Program-made: the position numbers and the translations under genes
Origin: Edaphochlamys debaryana
Taxonomy: Eukaryota > Chlorophyta > Chlorophyceae > Chlamydomonadales
Assembly: GCA_016858145.1 (NCBI GenBank)
Contig: JAEHOE010000005.1
Coordinates: 248,001 to 312,000 of the forward strand
Reading direction: 5' to 3'
DNA length: 64,000 nt
Notes under the pieces: model-generated
Seen by the model: the letters and a program-made list of their open reading frames with translations, nothing else
Databases searched by the model: none
Told to the model about the DNA's origin: nothing
Shown: positions 22,101 to 32,500 of the stretch, in pieces
Position numbering within the stretch: the first letter of the stretch is position 1
Layout: every line of letters starts with the position of its first letter

Positions 22101-25100
22101 GCCAAGCGGATTGCATTAAACCGAACCGGACCGGACCCGACCGGACCCGACTGGACCCGACTGGACCCGACCGGACCGGACCGGACCGGACCGGACGCAC
22201 CTGCGGCAGCACTCCGTTGACCGGCGGCAGGCCCAGCAGGCCCGTGAGCGCCGTGACGGCCGCCAGTACGACCATGTCGTACGAATATGCGGGGGGCCGT
22301 ACGAGGCCATACTCGGGCTGCTGGGCCATGAGGCTGGGGCGCAGAGGAGGAATGTGGAGGGGGAAGAGGGGTGTTGTGGGTTCTTGTTTGAGGGGGCCAG
22401 CATTCCTATTGGTTTGCTGCCCATTAAGCAGCGAACGTGAAGTGCACGCCCTCCCTTCCTTCTATCACCGCCCGCCTGGATGGCTGATGGCCTTATCCGG
22501 GCACCCCTCGCTCGGTACCACCACCCCACGCGTCGCAAAACACACGCACGCCCTCTTCCTTCCCTCTATCTCCCCCCGCCGGCCCCCCACCTGGACACGG
22601 TGTGGTCAAAGTAGAACGGCACCGCCACCCCACGCGTCACAAAACACACACACGCCCTCTTCCCCTCGCCCTTTCTTACCCCTCCCCGCCGCCCCCCTCC
22701 CCTCTCACCTGGACACGGTGTGGTCAAAGTAGAAGAGCACCGCAATGATTGCGGCGGGGAGCAGGGCGGAGGCAATGTGCTCGGGGGGCACCTGGGGTGG
22801 GTGGGGGGTGGGGGGTGGGGGGCATGGGCCGGATGCCTTTGCAACCCAGCTCCACCCATGGTTCCATCCCCTTGCGAACCCAAGCCTCCTCCACCACGAG
22901 AAGACCTCAACCCATCCAGCCCCATCCCACCCAAGCCCACCTGCCCCATCCGTCCAGCCACAGTCCACCCGGGGATGGAGTCCCACACGTCCCCGCACGA
23001 CACGCGCCGGGGCACGCCCGCCGGCGCGGCGCCACCGTTGGCGGGCGACAAGATGTACGACACGCCCGTCCACGTCAGCACCATGGCGGGCGGGCCGTAG
23101 TCAGCCAGGAAGCCACGTGTCTGGCGGGCGGGGGGGGATTGTTGGGGATGGGCAGGACGGGTGGGGGGGCATAAGGGGATGCAGACGGGGGCTCGGGGCA
23201 CGCGTGCGGGTGCTCGGCAGCACGGACTGCGGCCCTGGGCGGGGTGATGGGAGGGCGTGGCGGTGGTGGAGAGGCAGCGGGGGCTCGGTGCACACGCTCG
23301 CCCGTCGCCCTCAGCAACGACCCAGCCGCACCCACTCAGCTCCTCTGGCCTCCACAACCCCACCCCTGCACCCCACCCCACCCCACCCCACCCACCCTCT
23401 TCTCCAGGAAGCGCCAGCTCCGCGCCTGCACCACCGCCAGAGCGCACACCAGCAGGCCCCCCGCCAGCAGCAGCCCCCACAGCCCGTTCACCAGCCGCCA
23501 CACGTACTCGTCAGCGGCAACCGGCGGAGCCTCGGCCCCACCCCCGCCGGAGCCCCCGCCCCCGGTACCATCGGCGCTGCTGGGGTCGGGGCGGAAGTTG
23601 GCGATCAGGCCCTGTGGCGGCGGTTGGGAGTTGCAGTTCGGTTGGGTGGTTGGTTCTTGGTCACGCGGTCGCCAGACGCACCTGCCTGGCCCAGGACCCA
23701 GCGCCCGGTGTTCACACCCAACGTCACATGTCAGCACCCCCTAACCGTAAAACGCTAACCGCCAACCGTTAACCGCCAACCGCCAACGACCAACCACCTT
23801 GATGGCCTCCTGCAGGAACAGCAGTCCGATGAGGGCGCCGAAGAGCTCGCCGCTGAATCGCGTGAACACGGAGACGCAGCGGCAGGCGTTAAGCAGGCCC
23901 AGGAGCAGCACCTGGGGGGGTGGGTGGGAGGGAGTGTTTGTTGCTGGGGGGAAAGGGAGGAGGGGAGAGGAGGGTGAAGGGGGGTGAGCGAGAGAGTGAG
24001 AGGCCGCACCCTGGCCCAGCAGGAGGACCTGGGGGGGTTGGGGGGGAAAGGGAGGAGGGGAGGCGAGGGGAGGAGGGTGCGTGATCCACGCCGGTCCGCT
24101 TCGACGCAGAGTCACGGCCCTTGGGCTGCGCAAGCTCTGCACTCATCCTCCCTCCCTCCCTCCCTCCCACCACCTCCGCCTCCACACCCCACGCCTCCAG
24201 CCCCCACCGGCCCCCGCCACCGCCCCACCATGGCGGCAGTCCACACGCACACCCAGGCGGCCCAGGGCAGGAACAGGTCCGGGCCCAGCTCCGGCCGCTG
24301 ATCCGCGAATTGGAACATGAATCCATAGATGATGACGATGGGCTCCGCCACCCCCACGATCAGGAGGGGCTGGCCTCCTATCAGGGCCTTACGGGGAGGA
24401 GGGGAGGAGACGGTAGGCAACAGGGGGGCAAGAGGGAGGTGGGTGCTGGTAGGTGAAGAGGCCTTGGGACGTGGGGGGTGACGGGGCAAGCAGGCCGGCG
24501 GGTGTGCGGCACGTGCGGCGCCCCTACCTGCCGTACGCCCGTGCCCGCTCCCGTACCTGCAGTACGCCCGTGATGGCGGTGGCGGCCAGCACCTGTACGA
24601 CGCCCAGCTGGGAGCCTGACCAGGCAAACCATGCGGGGGCGGGGGAGCGGAGGAGTGGGACCAGGCGTTTAGAGAGTCTTGGGGGGCAGGCGGTCAGAGT
24701 TTTCGGGGCCCGGCGTCCTCCGCTCCTTCAAACCGCTCTCCTGTGCTAGCGCCACAGACCGGAGCGCCCTTGCGCCCTCAACCGGGTTCACTCTTCTGGT
24801 CGTCCGCGGACCAACGGTATGGCTCCGGTGCCTCATCTGAGCAAAGCCCGGTCCGCCGACCCCTCCGCCTCCTCAACTGCACGCACGCGACCACCCTGCT
24901 CGCAGCACACCGCCCCTTCCGCAGCACCTCCGCCACCACCACCCTTCCTGGTAGGGCTACTCGTCAGGTGCCCTCCCCCTCCCCCTCTCTCCACCCCTGG
25001 CGCCCTCGCCCTTGGCCACGTCAGCCTGTGGCCCCCTCCCGCTCCCCTCTGCCCTCTTCACCCCCCCTCCCTCCCCACCCCACCCCCGGCCCTCCCCCTC

Positions 25101-25615
25101 CCCGCCCCCACGTGTGGATTCGTTCAGCTGCAGTCCGAACGCCAGCGCCGGCAGCAGCGAGGCGAGGAAGATGTAGGTAGCAGGGGCCAGAATGCTGGGG
25201 GGGCCCAGGGGGGGATGGGGCGGGAGCAGGGTGGGGGTGCGGACAGGCGCCGGCCGTCGCCGTGAACACAGCCCTGGACAGGCAGCAGAGGACAGCTCCA
25301 GCAGGAGAGGGCAAGGTGAAGGGGGGAGGTCACAGCCCTGGGCAGGCGACAACCCGGGTTGCCAGACAGACATGCCGGGTGTGGGAATGGAGAGGCATGG
25401 AGACCGCCGAGGGGGCTGGCCGTCCCGAGGGGCGTTCGCGGTGGCTAGGGCCACGCCCTGGGGGCAAGCCCGGCACAGCCCCCAGCACGGCTCAAGCGTG
25501 CTAGTGAGCGAGCGAGCGCTCACCGCGTTCCAGCGCCAAAGCCATCCCGCCAGTCGTCCTTGTAGACGCCCAGGCGGCCTCGCAGCTCCGCCCAGGCATC
25601 GTTGCCGATGAACAT
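19135..25615 (-). CDS. BOR1: BOR1-type borate exporter (SLC4 anion-exchanger family)
   Basis: Fourteen exons, all phases consistent, about 963 residues: 25524-25615, 25112-25194, 24557-24615, 24229-24387, 23798-23911, 23396-23611, 22941-23120, 22709-22791, 22201-22333, 21106-21960, 20871-20918, 20388-20525, 20051-20163, 19135-19753. Starts with [16 protein letters not shown], then SLC4/BOR membrane blocks: [140 protein letters not shown] proteins move borate across the plasma membrane for boron homeostasis. Odd points: the 285-codon exon 10 inserts a long Gly/Ser/Arg/Ala loop between MHTRSLASL and [11 protein letters not shown], the C-terminal tail is Gly/His-rich, and introns 4, 8 and 12 hold stray copies of exon edges. 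Borate specificity is inferred from plant/yeast relatives. Confidence 0.93.
20275..20305 (-). repeat. Stray copy of the 3' end of borate transporter exon 12
   Basis: Repeats 20386-20416 (codons for AFTVLQ plus the following donor) 110 bases away inside intron 12, with only a few changes. It retains a GTACGT donor-like end. Confidence 0.75.
22077..22200 (-). repeat. GGACC-type tandem repeat in borate transporter intron 9
   Basis: Irregular array of 5-10-bp units (ACCGG/GGACC, with GGACCCGACT variants) running right up to the donor of exon 9 at 22200. Confidence 0.8.
22520..22740 (-). repeat. Two tandem ~105-bp copies including the end of exon 8
   Basis: 22,520-22,621 and 22,624-22,740 share the CCACCCCACGCGTC start, the ACACACGCCCTCTTCC block and the end of exon 8 (codons for FYFDHTVS plus donor). 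Both copies retain a GT donor (22590 and 22708), so exon 8 has two possible 5' splice sites, only the proximal one preserving the rest of the exon. Confidence 0.85.
24011..24037 (-). repeat. Stray copy of the 5' end of borate transporter exon 5
   Basis: Acceptor plus first codons (VLLLG) of exon 5 (23893-23919) recur about 118 bases upstream in intron 4, with the same C-rich tract and CAG. Confidence 0.7.
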
Positions 25616-25979
25616 GCGACCGGGTTACGCCCGAGCGCGAGCAGTCGGTATGTTCATTGAATTGGCTACTCCTCTAGCACTAAACATACTTCCAGAATGT
25701 GGTGCGCACAAGGCCGCCGCGGGTTCAAGGTGCGAACGGCAGCGGCGGTGCGACAGCTTCGGCGCCTGCTGTGCGCTTGACGTGCATAAGCGCGATGGGC
25801 ATTACACTTGTGGCTGGAGCTAAAGCGACCAGTCGGTCGCTAGCGTGGCAATGCAGCATGCTGAGCGCGCTGCGCCTCACACGACATCAACGACGTCGAG
25901 CCCACCCTCGCCTCCGGTTTGGGCCCCCGCGACGAAGAAGCCCCCGCGACGTCAGGGACGAACTGCATGTCGGCGCACC
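25616..25979. other. 5' flank of the borate transporter
   Basis: Contains the transporter 5' UTR/promoter. No second gene seen. Lower GC than the coding region. Confidence 0.5.
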
Positions 25980-25984
25980 TTACA
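25980..25984 (-). terminator. Poly(A) signal of UTP23
   Basis: TGTAA on the minus strand about 380 bases after the UTP23 stop codon. Confidence 0.45.
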
Positions 25985-26362
25985 TCCTCGCAGGAGTCTG
26001 TTTACATCAGGGGCTTGAAGCAGAGCTCCAAGCGTCCAAGGCCAGGCTTGACCGGGGGGCATGCCGCTCCGCATCGTGCCCACCGCCCCACCCCACACGT
26101 CCTCAACCTTCTTCTAGCGAGACCCTATACCTCCCTTCCGCCATCCGCACCGCATCGCACCCCCGGGCCCTCAGACCCCTGTCCTTGGGGGAAAGGCGGC
26201 ACGTGCCTTGTGTCAAGTCGAAGCCTGGCCCAGTGCGGCACCGCATCCACCCATCCCCTCCGCCTCACATCCCCTCCTCCGTTCCCCGCACCCTCTGGCA
26301 ACGTGAACCCGATTCGGAACGTCCCCATCGCCAACCCCCATTCCAGTCATAACCCCACACCA

Positions 26363-28863
26363 TCACTCCTCGCCGCCCCCAGCCGCGCCCGCCTGTTTCA
26401 CCCGCTTGCGCTTCCGCCGCCGCTCAGCCTCCGCCGCCGCCGCGCCTCCGTCGCCTCCGCCGGCCGACTCCGCCGCCCGCTTCTTGCCTCCACCGGGCGC
26501 TGCCTTGCCGCCTCCCTCCGCGCCAGCCGCCTCGCCGCCTCCCTTTCCCGCCTTGCCCGCCTGCGCCTGCGCCTGGGCCGGTGCCGGCTTCTTGACCTTC
26601 TTCTTACTCGCTAGGGGGTTGGGGCCCTGCAAGGAGTTTGCCAGGGTGGCGCATGTCAGTCAGCATTGGAGGGCGGAGCGGCGCGGAATCGATTGGCACC
26701 AGACGGAGGACTGGCTACCGCTACTACGGTACCGCCCGCCGGCATGCCCCCCGTGCACCACCACCAACCGCCTCCCCCCACCCCCCACCCCCCACCCCCC
26801 ACCCCCCACCCCCCACCCCCCACCCCCCACCCCCCACCCCCCACCCCCCACCCCCCACCCCCCACCCCCCCCCCCCCACCCCCCTCCCCCCTCCCCCCTC
26901 CCCCCTCCCCTCACCTTGGCCTTGTTCCGTCGGAATCGGGCGCTGGTGGAGGGCCCGGGGCCCTGCGCCGCGCGCCCCTCCCGCCGCAGCTCCGCCAGGG
27001 CCGCCTCCGCCAGCATGGGCTCCGCGGCCCGCTCGTGGCGGGGGAGCGCGCGGGTGGCTTCCTCGTCCTGGGGGGTGGGTGGGGAGCGGGGGTTTTGGGG
27101 GTTCGGGGGGGCGTGAGCATGAGGGGCGTGGTAAACCCCCCATGGACTCGGGAACCGTGTGGTGCCAGCATTGACGTGACATGGACGTGTGGCCCCTCCC
27201 CACGCCCGGACACCAAAGCGCTCACGTCCCAAAGCGCCCAAAGCGCCCTTCATCCCCTCCGCCCCCAATTCCCCACCCCCACCCCCAACCCCTTCCCCCA
27301 ACCCCATGCACGCACCCGCTTGGCCTTCTGCTTGGTCACCTCGGAGGGTGTCTCCAGGTGCACACCGTTGACCGTTGCGAACACCAGCGGGCAGCCGGGG
27401 ATCTGCACGGTTGGCGGTTGGCGGTTGACGGTGGACGAGTCATGCGTGACCCCCGGCCAGGGGCCCTGGCCCTGATTCCCCCAGGAGAGCACGAACAGCC
27501 CACCAACATCCACTCCCCATACAGACCCAGATCCACCACGAAACTCATCACCCCGACCCACATGCCCCCCATCCCCCACCTGTCCCAGCGCCCTCCGCAG
27601 CGCCGAGTCTTGAGTGGCAACAAACCAGTGCTGCTCGTTGCGGTTGCCTGCGGCGGTTGGCGGTTGGGGTGGTTGGGGTGGTTGGGGAAGCGGTTGACTG
27701 GCGGTTGGCAGGTCGTCATGCTGAGGCGCTAGTCCCAGCGACAGCTGTACGGTACCCAATACGCTCCGGCACCTGAGGGCGCCCACCTCGGCCCCATGCT
27801 ACCCAAACCTGATCCCCGAGCCCCTCCCTCCGCCAGCGCCGGCCGGCTCCACTAGATGACCCGCCCCGCCCGTGCGCCCCCCAACCGGGCCTCTCCCAGA
27901 GAGAAGCCCGTGGTGCCTGCCACCTCCCCCCCCCTGCCCCTCCCCCTGACCCCTCCCCACCGCACCCCGCCCTCCCCCTCCCCTCCCCTCCCGTTGCCCC
28001 CCCACACACCGATGGCCGCCCGAATGCAGTCCGCCGCCGCCACACAGCCCTTGGACTTCTTGGCCCGCTTCTTGCCGCCGCCCTCCTCCCCCTCCCCGGC
28101 CTCCTCCTCCGCGTCCTCCTCTCCGCCCCCGCCCCCGCCCCCCCCGTGGTGCTGGCACTTGTGCAGCTGGAAGCCCCGAGCTGCCAGGGCCGAGGACCGG
28201 AAGTCGCCGCCCATTCCGAACAGCTCCTGCGTCACACACCTGAGAGGGAAGGCAAGGGAGGGACAGGGAGCGTGGAGGGAAGGCATTCGTCCACACGACC
28301 TGAGGGGAGCAACTGCCCCCTGCAGGCCCCCGCGGCCCCAGCCCCGCCGTGCTGTGCGCCATCCCCCCTGCCACTCACTTGGTGGTATAGAGCTTGCAGG
28401 TGCCCCCCAGCAGCTTGGGCAGGTGGGTGGCCAGGTCTGACATGCTGCAGAGGGGTGGGGAGGGCAGGGGGGGGCAGGGGGGGGGGCAGGGGGGCAGGGC
28501 CAGGCCGAGCGGGGTTGAGAGGGGCCGCACGCGCTGGGTGGGGTGGGGTGGGGCGCCAAGGAGCGACACGAAGGGGCGTGAGCCCCACAGGGTCTTTGGT
28601 GCGGGGGCTAGGAACCATGCCGGTTCTTGGGAGTGGGCAATAGGCTCGGGGTTACAAGGGTTGAAGGGGCTGTCCGGGGAGCGTCCGGGGGCACGTACAC
28701 GGCCAGCCCGCCTGCGGACCCCAGCGGCGTCAGCTCACTTGATAGCCTTCGTCGCGTGGATGAAGTTGCCGTCCAGCAGCACCTTGTATGGCTCGTGGAA
28801 GCCATAGTTGATGCGATAGTAGTTGGTGGCGCGCCGAGTCTGCTTATGCTTCTTCCGGCGCAT
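26363..28863 (-). CDS. UTP23: rRNA-processing protein UTP23 homologue (PIN-like domain)
   Basis: Seven exons in consistent phase, 330 residues: 28739-28863, 28379-28444, 28010-28239, 27580-27647, 27316-27402, 26915-27067, 26363-26626. Landmarks of the UTP23/FCF1 family: MRRKKHKQTRR start, FHEPYKVLLDGNFIHA, LGGTCKLYTTKCVTQEL, FQLHKCQH, QHWFVATQDSALRRAL, IPGCPLVFATVNGVHLE, and a basic tail opening GPNPLASKKK and ending in a Lys/Arg stretch. UTP23 works in the small-subunit processome in the nucleolus, where it helps snR30/U17 release during 18S rRNA maturation. A Gly/Glu-rich insertion lies after HKCQH, inside the cysteine/histidine cluster that binds zinc in yeast Utp23. Intron 6 begins with the G-rich minisatellite described separately. 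Divergent from TASP1. Confidence 0.92.
26774..26910 (-). repeat. 7-bp minisatellite (CCCCCCA/CCCCCCT) in UTP23 intron 6
   Basis: Thirteen perfect 7-base units with A every 7 bases (26780-26864), one mutated unit, then units with T at 26885, 26892, 26899 and 26906 in the same register: about 19 units. On the transcribed RNA it is GGGGGGU/GGGGGGA, starting within ten bases of the 5' splice site. Confidence 0.95.
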
Positions 28864-29554
28864 TCTTCCGTGGGGATGTCGGCGCGGCGGCTAGGCGAGG
28901 GGTAGCTTGGTTCAACAGGACAACAAGTGTATGTCGGTAGGCTAGCGGGGGTTTGCAGAGGCACGAGGAAGGTTTGGGGGCCGTTGAGCAAAATGCAGAA
29001 GAAGAAGCGCGCCGTGACCCTAGTTGAGGCAGTCAGTGCTATTGCTAGTTGTCCAAGTCGCAGCGGGAACATAACCGCGTCGGCAAGCAGGCGCGAGGCG
29101 CGTCGCGGATTGCACTTGCATCAATCAGCTGGCGTGCTGGCTATTGCCCCTGCGACGCTGTCCAGCTTCGCATACACCGCATTGAGCACACCTTCGCCAC
29201 GCACTGCTACAACGTATGCCCCAGTTTCAGCCCCGGCAGTGCACATGCCATTCTCGCGCTCTCCGCAGTGACCGCAGCGTCTCGCGGCACCGCTTCCTGT
29301 GTGCATACGCTGCTTGCGCGTCATCCAGGCGACGCACGTCTGCACAACCAGCGCGCAGACTTCCGAGTCCTCTGCGCGACCGCCCGCCTGCCGGCCCTAA
29401 CTCCCGCCCCCCCCCCGGACTCGGCGGCGGCCTCTGCCAGACAGCAGCGCGCCTCCCAGCGGCTCTACTTACCGCCCTGAGTGTCTGCCCGATCCCTTAA
29501 GACATCGTGTAGGGTGAAGTAGGGCCGGGGCCCCGCCTCACGTGCGGGGCAGGC
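28864..29554. promoter_or_regulatory. Divergent promoter region between UTP23 and TASP1
   Basis: About 690 bp between the two start codons. Open reading frames inside are short, without homology, and antisense to each other. No TATA box recognised. Confidence 0.45.
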
Positions 29555-32500
29555 ATGGCCCCCCCGCTGCCCTTCCTGGTGGCAGTGCACTGCGGCGCGG
29601 GCTCCCACGCACCGGCCAAGGAGCCGGCCTACCGGTGAGGAAGCTGGCAGGAAGCTGGCGGGAAGCTGGCCAAGGGCTCAGACGCATAGTCGGGGCTGCT
29701 GTGGGGCGTGACAGCGGCTGCGCCTCAAGTCGGGGGGGGGGGCACCGCACCCTCGGCAGCCTAGGCATGACCCCGGTCCCCGCCCCCCCGGACCCCCCAC
29801 CCTCCTCTCCTCAGCCAAGCCATGGCCGCGGCGTGCCGGGCGGCGGCGGCGGTGCTGGCGGCCGGCGGCTCGGCGGCTGAGGGCGCGGCGGCTGCCATCC
29901 GCCAGCTCGAGGTGGGGCGCGACCCGGGGCCTCGCTGACCCCAGCCACTTGGCTCCTATGTGCGGGCCCGGTGCCACTGACTCACAGCCTGAACGGCGCT
30001 TGGGAGGGCCATGGTCAGCCTAACAGTCTCGCCCGGGCGGCGAGCGTCGCCCTCCAGCCCCCGCCCCCAGCCGCCCACGCGCAGCCACCCCCCACCGCCG
30101 GGCCCCGAGCTCCCTTCCCCATCCCCGCGTGCCGCCGCCGCGTACTGCCCCCGCACTGCCCCCGCCGCATACTGCCCCGCATGGTGATGGTGACTCACAT
30201 GCTGTGCCGTACTGTGCCGTACTCTATCTGTCGTACCCTGCCGCAGGACGCGCCGTGCACGAACGCGGGCACGGGGTCGAGCCTGAACCTGGCGGGGGCG
30301 GTGGAGTGCGACGCCTCGCTCATGTCGGGGGACGGCTCGTTCGGGGCGGTTGCGGCGGTTTCAGGTGCGGTGGTTGGTGGTTGGTGGTTGGTGGTTGTGG
30401 TTGGCAGTCGGTGGTTGGCCCGGCAGGATGCGGGCGTGTGGCTGGCGGAAGGTGTGGGATCGGAGGTGGGGCCTGGGAGGTGGCGGGAAGGAGGGAGGGA
30501 AGCGGAGCCATGGGCCAGGGCCCCAAAGCGTGGGAGCCAGGGCTGGGCCCTCTCCACGCCTACTCGCGCTACCTCGGCCGAACGCAGACACCCCCTTCCC
30601 TCCCCGCCACGCCGGCTCCGCCACCAGGCGTGTCCAACCCCATCCTGGCCGCTGCCGCGCTCGCCGCCGAGTCTGGAACGCCCCTGAGCTGCGGCCGAGT
30701 GCGACCCCTGTGGGTGCGGGTGCGGGTGCGGGCGGTGGGCGGGGCACGTGGGGACGGGATCGGAGGGCTCGAAGGCCAGGGAGTGGCCTCCCGGGCCGGG
30801 CCAATGCAGTGGCGATGTCAGAGCCCGGTGCCTGCACCGCCTAGGCCCGGAAGGGGTGAGGGCGGTGGCAATGAGGGCGGTGCCGTGGCGGGTTGCAAGG
30901 GCCAGGCCGCGTGTGTGCCTACGCCGCTTGCTCCGCCGGAACGTCATACGGCACGAACCTACCCCACCCCTGCCATCCACTCTTCTCGGTGGTATGTTCA
31001 CTTCGCAAGCTATGCTTCCCTGGCGTCTGCGCGATCCCGCTCAGCAACAGACACCCATTCCCCCACCCGCCCTGACTGCCCCAGGCTGCTGGCGGGCGAG
31101 GGCGCCCGCCGCTACGCTCACGGCCGGGGCATCCCCTGCGTGCCGCCGGGCCAGCCCGTGCCGCCAGAGGTGAGACGGGTGGGGTCCCCATGGCGGGCGC
31201 GTCTCCAGCCCTTGCGTCCCGTCCCAGCGTCCCTATTGCCACATCCACAGCCCCTGTTGCGTTCCCTGGAGCACCCTTCTGTCCAGAGTCCGGCTCCTGT
31301 CCTCCTCTCCACTATCTCCAACCCCCGACCACCCGTTCCCTTCCCCCCCGGCACGATGTGCAGTTCCAGGTGACCCCCGCCGCCCGCGCCGCCTGGGGCC
31401 GCTACACCGCCATGCTCTCCGCGGCGGAGCTGCACCAGCAGCAGCAGCAGATACACCAGCAGAGTAAACAGCAACACCAACAGCAACAGCAGCGGTCGGC
31501 ACTGCAACAGCCACAGCCGCTGCAACCACAGAAGACGAAGGAGCGGCGACAGAGGCAGCAGCATAGCAATCCACGCGACGCGCCCGCGCCGCAAGCGTCC
31601 CACCAACAGCTTGCGTCTGCGGCCGGCAGTGCGCAGGCGGAGGCTGCGCGCGCAGAGGAGGTCGCCGAGGGGGCAGCGGCCAGGCCCAGCAAGCGGCGCC
31701 GGACCGCCTCACAGCCCGGCGCTGGGTGCACCCCCCAGGGGGGCGCGTCAGCGGCAGCGGCAGCGGCAGCGCTACCAGAGGCCGCGTACACAGGGCGGGG
31801 GGGCGGAGGGAGCGGGGCGGAGCTGCGGGAGGGATCGGAGGCGGGTGTGATCGAGGCGGCGGGGACTCGAGGGGCTGCGGAGGCGGGCAGCACCGAGAGT
31901 CGACACGAGGAAGACGAGAGCAGAGGCGGCGAGCAGGAGGACGAGGACGAGGAGGAGCTAAGGCTCGACACGGTTGGCGCCCTGTGTGTCGACCACCTGG
32001 GTGAGTCATGGTGTTTACCCCCTGGCTATGTCTGCGTGGAAACGTCCGGCAGCAGCCTGGCATCCCACCCACTTTCCATCCCCCCTGAACTGCACTCTCA
32101 CGCCCCCGTCTGGGCGCAACTCACACTAGTCGCTGTATGTCCTCCTTGATCCCCCCATCGCGATTCCCCTTGCCCACACGGCCACAGGCCGGGTGGCGGC
32201 GGGGGTGTCCTCCGGCGGCATCGCCGTCAAGTTCCCCGGCCGAGTGGGCGAGGCGGCGGTGTACGGCAGCGGCTGCTGGGCTCAGGACCCCGCCGCATGC
32301 GGAGCAGGCACCGCCGCCGCCGCCACGTCAGCCACCGCGTCAGCCGGAGAAGGCTGTAGGCGGGGAGCGGCGGGGGCTCGGTGGCTGCTGCCACGGCGCC
32401 CGCCGCCGCACCTGCTGCCTCCGTCGCTCAGGGGCACAGCCGCGGCCGGGCCGGCGGGGCTGGGCTCAGCAGCCTGCGGAGGCGGTGGCGGCGGCGGTGG

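Noticed and set aside
26774..26910. Interstitial telomere tract
   Set aside because: The unit is CCCCCCA/CCCCCCT, unlike the TTTTAGGG or TTTAGGG telomere repeats of green algae, and it lies within an intron.
26406..27475. Plus-strand frames made of PPTPHPP repeats
   Set aside because: Translation of the C-rich minisatellite and antisense of UTP23 exons, not a protein.
31233..32072. 279-codon minus-strand frame rich in Pro/Cys/Arg
   Set aside because: Antisense of the TASP1 Gln-rich exon, where the plus strand carries the DTVG block.
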